64,000 nucleotides of DNA from Vibrio sp. ED004. GTDB lineage: Bacteria; Pseudomonadota; Gammaproteobacteria; Enterobacterales; Vibrionaceae. Both the position numbers and the translations under genes were made by a program. Below are positions 1 to 9,234 of the stretch, in pieces. The notes beneath the pieces were generated by a model. It saw only the letters and a program-made list of their open reading frames with translations. It ran no database searches and was not told the origin of the DNA. How positions within the stretch are numbered: the stretch's first letter is position 1; every line of letters starts with the position of its first letter. The stretch spans positions 1,488,001-1,552,000 of the forward strand of contig NZ_CP066149.1 of assembly GCF_023206395.1 (NCBI RefSeq), given 5' to 3'.

Positions 1-71
1 AGCCTCAAGGCCAAGCGCGTTTTTTGAATCTCAGCCAAACACTACAACAAGTCCAAGCCCCACTTGGCTAA
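1..71 (+). CDS. Possible 3' end of an upstream gene (partial)
   Basis: The third forward frame is open from the window edge to a TAA at 69-71, just 12 bases before fumC. The 22 codons (ending in ...QQVQAPLG) look protein-like, and a stop this close to fumC would fit an upstream co-transcribed gene. Another frame is also open here, so the reading frame is not secure and no product can be named. Confidence 0.3.
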   Translation, partial: PQGQARFLNLSQTLQQVQAPLG

Positions 72-83
72 CAAGGATAGAAG

Positions 84-1469
84 ATGACCCTACAATATCG
101 AATTGAGAAAGACAGCATGGGGGAAGTGAAGGTCCCTGCCGATGCGCTATACCAAGCACAAACTCAACGTGCTGCAGATAACTTTGCTTTTAGTTCACAC
201 AAGATGCCCACCAGTTTCATTCAAGCACTGGCATTCATTAAACAGGCGGCCGCTGACACCAACGCTCAGTTGGGTTTATTGGAAGGTGATATTGCCAACG
301 CGATCGCCGAAGCGAGCCAAGAGATCATCGATGGTAAATACCTCGAACAATTCCCGATCGATGTTTACCAAACTGGCTCTGGTACTAGCTCCAACATGAA
401 TGCCAACGAAGTGATTGCAACACTCGCTTCAAGAAGTTTGCAGGGTGACGTGAATCCAAATGATCACGTCAATATGGGCCAAAGCAGCAACGATGTGGTA
501 CCAACCGCAATTCAAGTCAGTGTCGCTCTTATGGCTGAAAACAAACTGCTACCTGCATTAGCCCACCTTTCTGAAGCACTTACCGTCAAACAGCAAGAGC
601 TGGCCGAGGTAGTAAAAACAGGCCGTACTCATCTAATGGATGCGATGCCAATTACCTTTGCTCAAGAGCTTGGTGGTTGGAAGTTCCAGATTGAACACGC
701 TAAGCAAGCGATTGAAAGCACCCTGCCCGCTATCAAGGCGCTAGCTCAAGGTGGAACGGCGGTGGGCACAGGCATCAATGCCGACCCACGCTTTGCCGAT
801 AAGTTTGCAAGTAACCTATCTCAGTCGACAAAGATCAGCTTTAACTCAAGTGAGAACTTCTTTTTCAACCTCAGCAGCCAAGATGCGATCGTTGCATTCT
901 CGGGACAGCTCAAAACTGCAGCAGTTGCGATCATGAAGATCTCAAACGATCTTCGCTGGATGAACTCTGGCCCATTAGCAGGCTTAGGTGAAATTGAATT
1001 GCAGGCGCTACAGCCAGGCTCATCGATCATGCCGGGCAAAGTAAACCCTGTGATTCCAGAAGCCGCAGCAATGGCGGCAGCGCAAGTGATTGGTAACGAC
1101 ACCACTATTACTGTCGCAGGCCAATCAGGCAACTTCCAGCTGAATGTGATGCTGCCAGTGATTGCTCATAACGTATTAGAAAGTATTGAGCTTTTAGCTA
1201 ACAGCTCTGTCGCGCTAGCAGATAAAGCGGTTGCGACCTTCACGGTGCGCCAAGACAATCTTGATTTAGCACTTTCGAAGAATCCAATTCTAGTGACGGC
1301 ACTCAACCCTGTAATTGGTTACTTGAAAGCTGCGGATATTGCCAAGAAAGCCTACAAAGAGGGTTTGCCAATCCTTGATGTGGCAGAAAGAGAAACCGAT
1401 CTCAGCCGAGAAGAACTCAGCAAATTGCTTGATCCAACCGCCCTTACTCAAGGTGGTATTGCGGGTTAG
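84..1469 (+). CDS. fumC: Class II fumarate hydratase
   Basis: Catalyses the reversible hydration of fumarate to L-malate in the TCA cycle, as an iron-independent cytosolic homotetramer. The 461 residues match the usual length. The fumarase/aspartase signature GSSIMPGKVNP lies near residues 312-322, GSGTSSNMNANE near 97-108 and the GRTHLMDAMPIT active-site segment near 182-193. An AAGGATAG ribosome-binding site stands just ahead of the ATG. It converges on the crbS-type kinase gene, and a bidirectional hairpin at 1517-1546 separates the two. TCA function next to an acetate-response locus is metabolically coherent. Confidence 0.97.
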   Translation: MTLQYRIEKDSMGEVKVPADALYQAQTQRAADNFAFSSHKMPTSFIQALAFIKQAAADTNAQLGLLEGDIANAIAEASQEIIDGKYLEQFPIDVYQTGSGTSSNMNANEVIATLASRSLQGDVNPNDHVNMGQSSNDVVPTAIQVSVALMAENKLLPALAHLSEALTVKQQELAEVVKTGRTHLMDAMPITFAQELGGWKFQIEHAKQAIESTLPAIKALAQGGTAVGTGINADPRFADKFASNLSQSTKISFNSSENFFFNLSSQDAIVAFSGQLKTAAVAIMKISNDLRWMNSGPLAGLGEIELQALQPGSSIMPGKVNPVIPEAAAMAAAQVIGNDTTITVAGQSGNFQLNVMLPVIAHNVLESIELLANSSVALADKAVATFTVRQDNLDLALSKNPILVTALNPVIGYLKAADIAKKAYKEGLPILDVAERETDLSREELSKLLDPTALTQGGIAG

Positions 1470-1516
1470 TTAGCAAGCTGACAAGCATTTGCTAAGACTC
1501 GCTGAAATAGCAGAGA

Positions 1517-1546
1517 CAAAAAAGGCCTCATACGAGGCCTTTTTAA
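1517..1546. terminator. Bidirectional intrinsic terminator between fumC and crbS
   Basis: AAAAGGCCTCATACGAGGCC forms an 8-bp GC-rich stem with a short loop. It is preceded by an A-run and followed by TTTTT, so it can stop transcription from both converging genes. Confidence 0.85.
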
Positions 1547-1565
1547 GATCTAATGGTGAATTGAA

Positions 1566-4500
1566 TTAACTCACGCGATTCAATACTGCCCTAAGTTTTA
1601 GCGGCTTCACAGGCTTGGCGATAAAGCTAAAGCTGTTGGCCTTTATCGCTGCCAACATGTCATCGGTTCTATCGGCACTGATGATAACCCCCTCAAAGGA
1701 ATCCCCAAGGCGCAAGCGACACTGCTGCAACACCTCAAGCCCTGTTCGACCATTATCGAGACGATAATCAGAGAAGATCACATCCGGCTGCCAGTCGTCA
1801 TCGAGACACTTCAAGCTTTCGACTAAGTCGACGGCGGTCTTAACCTCACACCCCCAACGTCCAATCAGGTTCTCCATTCCGACCAAAATCTCGCGCTCAT
1901 TATCGACACACAGTATCTTCAGGTGTTCGATGTCGCTAGTCGCCATTGGCGCTGAAGCTTGCACAACCGGAGCGACCTGCTCCGCTCTCGCTAAGGTGAT
2001 AGAGAAAACACTGCCTTGCCCCGGCCATGAACGCATCGAAATTTGATGACCAAGCACGTGAGCAATACCTTTAGAGATAGCTAGCCCTAGCCCCAAGCCT
2101 TGGTCAGCGCGCACTTGGCTGCCACGAGTGAACTCTTCGAAGATCTCTTGTTGCTTGTCTTCATCAATACCGGTTCCGTTATCCCAAACATCAATTCGCA
2201 CCTGACCATTCACTCGTCTCGCACCGAGTACCACTTTCCCTTCTGGGTTATAACGAAAAGCGTTGGTCAAAAAGTTCTGAATCACACGCCTTAATAACTT
2301 AGGGTCAGAGTGAATGAACAGTGACGATGGAATCATTTTGAACTCAATTTTTTGTTGTCTCGCTAAGGCACTAAATTCCGCATTTAAGTTGGTTAGCACA
2401 TCGTGCACAGCAATCGCGTGAATGTTGGTCTCTAGCTTGCCAGATTCCAATCGAGAGATATCCAGTAAGTCACCAATCAGATCTTCAGCAGCACCAAGCG
2501 CACTCTCGATATGAGACGAAAGCTGTTTCACCTCTTGCTCCTTTGCTACTTCAGAAAGTGATGAAGCAAACAAACGCGCGGCATTGAGTGGCTGCATCAA
2601 ATCGTGACTTACTGCCGCCAAGAAACGACTCTTAGATTGCGATTCTTGGTCAGAGATTTGTGTCGCTTTTACCAAGCGATGGTTCAGCTTTTCGAGCTCT
2701 TGAGTTCGTTCGTGAACTCTCGATTCCAAGGTTTCATTAGCATCTTTTAGCGCTTGCTCTGCTTGTCTGAATACCGTGATGTCAGTAAAGCTCATTACGA
2801 AACCGCCACTTGGCATCGGGTTACCTTGTACCTCAATCACTCGACCATCAGGACGAATACGAGAAGAGGTGTGTCGCGTGCCTTGTTCAAGGTGATAAAC
2901 ACGGCGGCGAACGTGATCTTCTGGGTCACCCGGACCACACAAACCTTGTTCGGCATTGTGGCGAATCACATCTGAAATGGGTCGCCCAACCTGAATTAAG
3001 CCAGCGGGGAATTCAAACAGCTCTAAGTAACGTTGATTCCACGCCACCAGCCTCATTTGTTTGTCTATTACTGCGATGCCTTGGCCTATGTGTTCAATCG
3101 CACCTTGTAGTAAACCACGGCTAAAATCATAGAGTTCAGAGGCCTCATCAACAATGGTCGCGACCTCTTCAAGCTGCATGTTTCTGCCTTGTAAAGCAGA
3201 AGTAAGTACTAACTTAGCGGAAGATGCGCCGAATACACCCGCAAGTACGCGCTCTGCATGACGAATTAAACTTGCGGGCGCTTGCTGATTGGGAAGCAGC
3301 GGCTGCCCGTGTTGTTGCCAATAGCTGTGTAAGGCACTTTTCGCTCGCTTTCGACCGACAAAACGCGACGCCAACATCTCTAATTCAGCGACCGTCACAC
3401 GGTTCTGATAAAGGCTGATATTTTCATTCTCAGGCAGCGGCGTACCAACAAATGCTGCTGATTGTAAGCGCTCACTTAGGCTTGGTCTTGTCGACATCGA
3501 AACCACGGCATAGCACAGGGTATTGAGCACAATACTCAGCACGATTCCCCAGTTCGAACTGCTGATATTCCAGCTACTGAGCAATTCTGGCGGCGTGATA
3601 ATCCACAACAAAAGGTTACTTTCGCTATCGCCTGCCAACATGCTGGTTTGACTCATCAGAGTAATCAGCCAAATCACCGAACCGACCATTAAGCCAACAT
3701 AGACACCTTTTCTGTTACCCGGACGCCAGTACAAACCGCCAATCAGTGCCGGAGCAAATTGAGCAATTGCCGCAAACGAAAGAAAGCCGATCGCAGACAA
3801 CGAATGAATAGTATCGAGCGCCTGATAAAACAACCAAGCACCAAGAAGTAGCAACAGGATCAACCCGCGACGAATAACGAGTAACAGTCCCGAAAAATGA
3901 CGATGGGTTCTTTGAGTTAAGCGCATGCGACGCAGAAGCAAAGGCATCACTAAATCATTCGACACCATGATTGCTAACGCGATGGTCGAGACAATCACCA
4001 TGCCACTCGCAGCAGAAGTACCACCTAAGAAAGCCAACAAGGCAATATGATTAGCACCCTCTGCCATTGGCACACTGATCACGTAAGTATCGGCTGGCAT
4101 GTCAGTCAATAATCCCTGACCTGCCCACGCAATCGGCAGAACAAACAATCCCATCAAAATCAGATAAAGCGGAAATAACCAGCGAGCGGTGTGCAGATCT
4201 TGAGGGCGTTCGTTCTCAACCACCATGGTATGGAATTGGCGTGGCAAACAGACAATCGCCAACATGGTTAAGACCGTATGAATAATTAAGGTCGGAATAT
4301 TCGGTGATTCGTAGGTGGAAGCCGCCACATCAAGCAGGTCGATTTTATCGCTGCTCATCGCCAAATACATGATAAACAGGCCAACAATCAGGAATGCCAC
4401 CAACTTAACGATAGACTCAAACGCCACCGCCATCATCATGCCACGGTGATGTTCCGTGTTGTCAATGTGCCTGGTACCAAACAACATGGTGAAGATGGCC

Positions 4501-4997
4501 AGTGCGCCAACCACAAACCAAGAGACGTGATAATCCTGATAGCCAAAATCTTGCGCCAGACTCGGAGCAACAATATCCAACCCCATGGTGATACCACGCA
4601 ATTGCAGCGCGATGTAAGGAAGAATGCCGACCACAGCAATCACGGTGACGGCCACCGCCAAGCCTTGGGATTTTCCGTAGCGAGCCGCGATAAAGTCGGC
4701 AATAGAGGTAATGTGTTCACGCTTCGCTATCAAGATCAGCCGCGCTAAGATCCGCCACCCAAGAGTGAATACCAGAATCGGTGCGAGATAGATGGGTAAG
4801 AAAGACCAAGGGTTATTGCTCGCCTGACCCACCGTTCCATAGAAGGTCCACGAAGTACAATACACCGCAATGGAAAGGCTATAGATCCACGGTCGCCAAC
4901 GCGATAGCCAACGAACCTGCCTGTCTCCATACCAAGCGATCAGAAATAACACGCCCAAGTAGGCTAAAGAGACTGGAATTACTACCCATCCTTGCAT
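1566..4997 (-). CDS. crbS: SLC5/SSS-type hybrid sensor histidine kinase (CrbS-like)
   Basis: Large fused sensor. Residues 1 to about 490 form a sodium:solute-symporter (SLC5) membrane domain with about 13 helices. A linker, probably the STAC domain of this family, follows; then a PAS domain (about 620-745), a coiled-coil stretch, a dimerisation/phosphoacceptor domain with H-box SHDLMQPLNAA (His about 798), an ATPase domain (N-box NFLTNAFRYN, DNGTGI, GLGLGLAISKG) and a C-terminal receiver with FSDYRLD (Asp about 1077). In V. cholerae the CrbS/CrbR pair activates acs. Here acs lies 4 kb away, which supports that name; no CrbR-like response regulator gene is visible nearby. The open frame extends 18 codons upstream, but the neighbour's terminator hairpin lies inside that extension, so the ATG at 4997 (MQGWVVIP, preceded by AAAGGG) is chosen, giving 1143 residues. 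Confidence 0.85.
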   Translation of the reverse strand: MQGWVVIPVSLAYLGVLFLIAWYGDRQVRWLSRWRPWIYSLSIAVYCTSWTFYGTVGQASNNPWSFLPIYLAPILVFTLGWRILARLILIAKREHITSIADFIAARYGKSQGLAVAVTVIAVVGILPYIALQLRGITMGLDIVAPSLAQDFGYQDYHVSWFVVGALAIFTMLFGTRHIDNTEHHRGMMMAVAFESIVKLVAFLIVGLFIMYLAMSSDKIDLLDVAASTYESPNIPTLIIHTVLTMLAIVCLPRQFHTMVVENERPQDLHTARWLFPLYLILMGLFVLPIAWAGQGLLTDMPADTYVISVPMAEGANHIALLAFLGGTSAASGMVIVSTIALAIMVSNDLVMPLLLRRMRLTQRTHRHFSGLLLVIRRGLILLLLLGAWLFYQALDTIHSLSAIGFLSFAAIAQFAPALIGGLYWRPGNRKGVYVGLMVGSVIWLITLMSQTSMLAGDSESNLLLWIITPPELLSSWNISSSNWGIVLSIVLNTLCYAVVSMSTRPSLSERLQSAAFVGTPLPENENISLYQNRVTVAELEMLASRFVGRKRAKSALHSYWQQHGQPLLPNQQAPASLIRHAERVLAGVFGASSAKLVLTSALQGRNMQLEEVATIVDEASELYDFSRGLLQGAIEHIGQGIAVIDKQMRLVAWNQRYLELFEFPAGLIQVGRPISDVIRHNAEQGLCGPGDPEDHVRRRVYHLEQGTRHTSSRIRPDGRVIEVQGNPMPSGGFVMSFTDITVFRQAEQALKDANETLESRVHERTQELEKLNHRLVKATQISDQESQSKSRFLAAVSHDLMQPLNAARLFASSLSEVAKEQEVKQLSSHIESALGAAEDLIGDLLDISRLESGKLETNIHAIAVHDVLTNLNAEFSALARQQKIEFKMIPSSLFIHSDPKLLRRVIQNFLTNAFRYNPEGKVVLGARRVNGQVRIDVWDNGTGIDEDKQQEIFEEFTRGSQVRADQGLGLGLAISKGIAHVLGHQISMRSWPGQGSVFSITLARAEQVAPVVQASAPMATSDIEHLKILCVDNEREILVGMENLIGRWGCEVKTAVDLVESLKCLDDDWQPDVIFSDYRLDNGRTGLEVLQQCRLRLGDSFEGVIISADRTDDMLAAIKANSFSFIAKPVKPLKLRAVLNRVS

Positions 4998-5020
4998 TGA
5001 AAACCCTTTCTTCATCCATA

Positions 5021-5048
5021 AAAAAACCTCTCCATAAGGGAGAGGTTT
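5021..5048 (-). terminator. Intrinsic terminator of the HcaT-like permease gene
   Basis: On the minus strand AACCTCTCC and GGAGAGGTT form a 9-bp stem with a 5-nt loop, followed by TTTTTT. It lies after the permease gene and only about 25 bases before the kinase ATG, which argues against the longer kinase start. Confidence 0.8.
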
Positions 5049-5128
5049 CATTTAACTAAGGATGTGGGATTAACTCAATCGCATCGCTTAAATTCTGTGC
5101 TTTAGACTCTAATAATCACGATTGGTTA

Positions 5129-6310
5129 TCAGCTATGAACTTCTGACTCTGGTTGATTCACTTCAACCACAGAGCTTCTTTCATCCAGTTTAATGAACAG
5201 TGCCAGTCCACCCATCGCAGCCATCGCCCAGAAGATATTGGCACCCCATAGCTCATAGCCCCAACCACTCAGTGTTGTCATTAGAGCAATGAATGCGCCC
5301 AGCGGGATTGCGTTGTACAGAGCTTGTAACGCCACCATCTTGTTTTGTTCTTCAGACTGAATGTATTGAATCGCAGCGATATGTGCCATCGCGAAGGTCA
5401 CACCGTGCAGTAGTTGCACCAAAATCAGAGCCGCAATGGCGGTAGTTGATGCTGTGATGCCCCAACGAGCCATCACACCTAATGCCGCCACGACAAATAA
5501 AGTACGTAACGTTAACCCAGAGAACAGTCGCTTGCTCAGAGCAAACACCGCCACTTCGGCAACCACACCCAAGCTCCATAAGTAACCAATGATGGCTTCA
5601 GAGTGACCCGCTTCTTTCCAGTAAATCGCACTAAAGCTGTAATAAGCGGCATGGCTACCTTGCAACAACGCCATTAAGGCCAAGAACTTCACAACAGAAG
5701 ATTCTCGCAGCAGTTCACCCAGCTTAGGGCGAACAGCCTGTTGTTGAGAATGCGTCACCGGCATCACGTTCGGATTTCTCATCGCCAGCACTAATGACAC
5801 CAGCACACCAGCAAACGCCGTGTACAAGATCATGTCCGTGCCAAATTTCGCCACCAAGTAACCCACCACAGTCGAACCTGCGATAAAGGCAATCGAACCC
5901 CATAAACGAGTGCGTCCGTAGTCGAGCATATTCAGACGACTGTAGTGGTTAGCCATCGCATCCGAGAGCGGGATGATCGGCCCATAACAGAGGTTAAACA
6001 GCACCGTTGCCAACAGCATCAATATAAAGCTGCCGCCAGTGAAAAAGTGGAAGCCAACAAACAGCAGGGCCGCAAAACTCAACCAACGCAGAGCCGGCAT
6101 TAAGTGTTCAACTTTATGGATACGAGGCGTAATCACTAGGTTTGCCACACAACGCGTCGCAAAACCGATACCAATTAAGACACCAATGTCACCCGCAGAA
6201 ACGCCTTGGTCTTCAAACCACAGCGCCCAAAATGGCAAATAAACACCATAGGCAAAAAAGAAACCGAGAAAGTACTGGGAGATCCAGCCATAGGGAGAAG
6301 GACTAAACAT
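5129..6310 (-). CDS. MFS transporter, HcaT-like (3-phenylpropionate permease family)
   Basis: An integral inner-membrane major-facilitator protein with about 12 hydrophobic helices. The opening YFLGFFFAYGVYLPFWALWF and the later GRTRLWGSIAF loop resemble the HcaT/LacY-like branch, whose E. coli member is thought to take up phenylpropionate; the substrate here is unknown. The open frame begins 38 codons earlier, but the ATG at 6310 (MFSPSPYGW) gives the normal family length (393 residues) and starts just before the first helix, with AGG upstream. It has its own terminator and is divergent from the DUF294 gene. A link to acetate or aromatic acid use is only suggested by location. Confidence 0.8.
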   Translation of the reverse strand: MFSPSPYGWISQYFLGFFFAYGVYLPFWALWFEDQGVSAGDIGVLIGIGFATRCVANLVITPRIHKVEHLMPALRWLSFAALLFVGFHFFTGGSFILMLLATVLFNLCYGPIIPLSDAMANHYSRLNMLDYGRTRLWGSIAFIAGSTVVGYLVAKFGTDMILYTAFAGVLVSLVLAMRNPNVMPVTHSQQQAVRPKLGELLRESSVVKFLALMALLQGSHAAYYSFSAIYWKEAGHSEAIIGYLWSLGVVAEVAVFALSKRLFSGLTLRTLFVVAALGVMARWGITASTTAIAALILVQLLHGVTFAMAHIAAIQYIQSEEQNKMVALQALYNAIPLGAFIALMTTLSGWGYELWGANIFWAMAAMGGLALFIKLDERSSVVEVNQPESEVHS

Positions 6311-6539
6311 AGGCGACCTATAAAATGTGCAGAAAGAAGCAGCACCAATTATGCCTACGTCGCATAGGATGAAAAAGGGAATTATTGAAGAGATAGCATT
6401 CCTGTATTCAATGAATATCGACATCCCATTTGGCTAAAGTATCCAGTGTTCACCAGCCCTTACGATCGCATTTAGACTAAAGTCGTCTGGAGCTTCGCTG
6501 GTAATTTGTCAGACTGAAAAGAGACTCCTAACTCTTTCG

Positions 6540-8372
6540 ATGCTTATGCCTGATAAATTTAATATGCAGCACCCGCCCTTCGATAGCCTGTCCGACGCGG
6601 AACAGTTAACGCTGCGTTCCTCATTAGATGTGGTTTATTACCGAGCGCACGAGGTGATACTGGAGGCCGACCGCCCAAGTCGCCATCTGCATATTCTGAT
6701 TAAAGGGGCCGTCGAAGAGCGTGCCAGTAGCGATGGAGAGATCTACGCGCACTATGCCAATGACGATATTTTCGATGTGCGCAGCCAGTTTGAGCCTCAC
6801 ACCAAGCACCAATATATCGCGCTAGAAGATACCTTAAGTTATCTATTACCAACCGATATATTCCTTGAGCTTTACCACGCCAATGGCCAGTTCGCGGCTT
6901 ACTTTGATAGTAACCTATCGACCCGAAAAGCACTGATTGAAGCCGCTCAGCAGCAACAGAATCTTGCCGAGTTCATACTGACCAAAGTCGACGACTCTAT
7001 TTATCACCCACCACTGATACTCGAACCCGAACAACCGATTAATCAAGTCACTCAAACCCTGAAAGAACAAGGGTTGGACTCGGCTCTGGTTCATTTAGAT
7101 CATGATGATCTAAAAGCTTTTGGATCATCATGTACCTTTCCATATGGGATCGTCACACGAACCAATTTACTGCACGCGGTGATGCTCGATAATCGCCCTC
7201 TCGAGACCGCGGTTGGCGAGATAGCAACTTTCCCTGTTTTGCATGTTAATCACGGCGATTTTCTGTTTAACGCCATGATCACCATGACCCGAAATCGCGT
7301 AAAAAGGCTGATGGTTTGTGATGGTCAAAACGCAGTGGGCATGGTCGATATGACGCAAATACTCAGCGCGTTCTCCACTCACTCGCATGTACTTACTTTG
7401 CGAATTGCGCGAGCCACCAGCATTGAAGAGTTGGCCATGGCTTCCAACAAGCAGCGTCAATTGGTCGAAAGCTTACTCAGTAATGGCATTCGTACACGCT
7501 TTATCATGGAGCTAATTTCAGCGGTAAATGAACAGATTATAGAGAAGGCGTTTGAGTTGGTTATCCCGCCAGCGCTGCACAACCATTGCTGCCTGATCGT
7601 GTTGGGTTCTGAGGGGCGTGGAGAACAAATCCTCAAAACCGATCAAGACAACGCGTTAATAATTCAAGATGGTTTGGAGTGGCATCAATGTCAAAGTGCC
7701 ATGAACGACCTCACCCACACACTGCAGCAATTGGGTTATCCGTTATGCCCGGGCAACGTGATGGTCAACAACCCGAAATGGGTGCATTCAGAGCAAGAGT
7801 GGAAACAAACCCTCACTAGTTGGGTAAGAAAAGCAACGCCAGAGACAGTGATGGATATCGCCATCATGGCGGACGCACACGCAGTGGCGGGTAACAGGGA
7901 ATTATTAAAACCGGTCAAACAGCACTTGAGTGATTTGATGCTCGGACAAGAGTTGATTCTGACCGAATTCTGCCGCCCTGCCCTGAATTTCTCGGTTCCA
8001 CTGACCCTGTTTGGTAACGTGAAACAGTCCAAGTCAGGACTCGACATCAAACAAGGCGGTATTTTCCCTCTCGTGCACGGTGTGAGAGCACTGAGCCTTG
8101 AACATGGTGTCACGGTCAATAACACCTTCGAACGCATTGAGCATCTCGTGAGTAAGAAGGTACTAGAGCAAAGCACCGCGGATAACCTCAATGAAGCGCT
8201 CAAGCAGTTCTTTAAGTGGCGCTTATCACAACGCCTATCGCAACAGCACAGCAGCAATAAAATCGACGTCAAACTAATGGAACGAGCTGACCGAGATCTG
8301 CTTCGTCATAGCTTGCACGTGGTTAAGGAATTCAAGCAATGGCTTGGCTACCACTATCAGATAAGGGACTAG
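6540..8372 (+). CDS. cNMP-binding/CBS/DUF294 putative nucleotidyltransferase
   Basis: 610 residues in the arrangement seen in bacterial signal-transduction proteins near acs or actP. An N-terminal cyclic-nucleotide-binding-like domain (about 20-130, with HEVILEADRPSRHLHILIKG) is followed by a CBS pair (about 155-280), a DUF294 putative nucleotidyltransferase domain with GSEGRGEQ and TDQDNA (about 356-372), and a C-terminal DUF294_C helical domain. The Gly-Ser...Asp-x-Asp pattern resembles GlnD/GlnE-type nucleotidyltransferases. No substrate is established to my knowledge. The next gene starts 11 bases after its stop, so the two are probably one operon. An alternative start is the Met at codon 3; neither has a strong Shine-Dalgarno. 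Confidence 0.85.
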   Translation: MLMPDKFNMQHPPFDSLSDAEQLTLRSSLDVVYYRAHEVILEADRPSRHLHILIKGAVEERASSDGEIYAHYANDDIFDVRSQFEPHTKHQYIALEDTLSYLLPTDIFLELYHANGQFAAYFDSNLSTRKALIEAAQQQQNLAEFILTKVDDSIYHPPLILEPEQPINQVTQTLKEQGLDSALVHLDHDDLKAFGSSCTFPYGIVTRTNLLHAVMLDNRPLETAVGEIATFPVLHVNHGDFLFNAMITMTRNRVKRLMVCDGQNAVGMVDMTQILSAFSTHSHVLTLRIARATSIEELAMASNKQRQLVESLLSNGIRTRFIMELISAVNEQIIEKAFELVIPPALHNHCCLIVLGSEGRGEQILKTDQDNALIIQDGLEWHQCQSAMNDLTHTLQQLGYPLCPGNVMVNNPKWVHSEQEWKQTLTSWVRKATPETVMDIAIMADAHAVAGNRELLKPVKQHLSDLMLGQELILTEFCRPALNFSVPLTLFGNVKQSKSGLDIKQGGIFPLVHGVRALSLEHGVTVNNTFERIEHLVSKKVLEQSTADNLNEALKQFFKWRLSQRLSQQHSSNKIDVKLMERADRDLLRHSLHVVKEFKQWLGYHYQIRD

Positions 8373-8383
8373 GCGATTGAACG

Positions 8384-9016
8384 ATGAATAGACTGGTTCG
8401 CTATTACTGGCACCACAAGCTCAAAGGCTCTGCGTATCAGCCTCTATTTACTGCGCCTGCTCATCAAGAATATGTCTCACTCGATTGTGAAACCACCAGC
8501 CTCGATCCCAATCAAGCCGAACTGGTGACCATTGCCGCGACAAAGATCATCGGTAACCGAATCATTACCAGCCAACCTTTTGAAGTGCGGCTGCGGGCGC
8601 CTCAATCACTCGATTGCAATTCGATAAAAATCCACCGCATTCGCCATCAAGATCTCAAGCATGGCATCGAAGAGAAACAAGCCCTAATAGAGCTACTGAG
8701 TTTCATTGGTAATCGTCCTTTAGTCGGTTATCACATCCGCTATGACAAGAAAATTCTCGACCGCGCCTGTTTAAAACAGCTCGGATTTCCGCTGCCTAAC
8801 CGATTAGTCGAAGTGAGCCAACTCTATCAAGACAAACTCGAGAGACAGCTGCCCAACGCCTACTTCGACCTCAGTATGGATGCCATCTGTCGCCAGCTCG
8901 ACTTGCCTATTCCAGTCAATAAACATGATGCATTACAAGACGCTATCTCCGCCGCGCTGATCTTTGTTCGCCTTAAGCACGGCGACTTGCCCCGCTTCAA
9001 CTCTTCTTATTCTTAA
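8384..9016 (+). CDS. DEDDh 3'-5' exonuclease (DnaQ/PolC epsilon-like)
   Basis: A 210-residue stand-alone exonuclease-fold protein. Exo I is SLDCETTSLD (about 27-36, Asp and Glu metal ligands), Exo II lies in VGYHIRYDKKILD (about 111-123) and Exo III in HDALQDAISAALIF (about 183-196, His and Asp), giving the full DEDDh set. It lacks extra domains of DNA polymerase III epsilon and has a short basic N-terminus. Coupling to the upstream DUF294 gene and to acs recurs in gammaproteobacteria. Whether it processes DNA, RNA or a nucleotidylated product is unknown. Confidence 0.85.
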   Translation: MNRLVRYYWHHKLKGSAYQPLFTAPAHQEYVSLDCETTSLDPNQAELVTIAATKIIGNRIITSQPFEVRLRAPQSLDCNSIKIHRIRHQDLKHGIEEKQALIELLSFIGNRPLVGYHIRYDKKILDRACLKQLGFPLPNRLVEVSQLYQDKLERQLPNAYFDLSMDAICRQLDLPIPVNKHDALQDAISAALIFVRLKHGDLPRFNSSYS

Positions 9017-9234
9017 TTCAACCACGGGCTTTCTACATAGAGAGCAACATCTCAAAAATGAACTTAACTCGCTATTTTGTAAGTGAAAAGCGGCGTCTCA
9101 TCCTAAAGTCTAATTGTGGAAGTCGCCGTCCTAGCCGAGAGTGATAACACAAAGACGGTTCTGTAATAGACCTAGAAACTGAACACAAAGGAAGTTGCCA
9201 GTTCATTAGGAATGTAGGCACAAGGAGAGATGCA

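Noticed and set aside
7736..8272. 178-codon minus-strand frame inside the DUF294 gene
   Set aside because: Shadow of a GC-rich coding region with no motif, no RBS and no conserved start.
9017..9234. CRP or FNR operator upstream of acs
   Set aside because: Some half-sites (GTGATAACAC) but none with proper spacing, so not reported as a feature.
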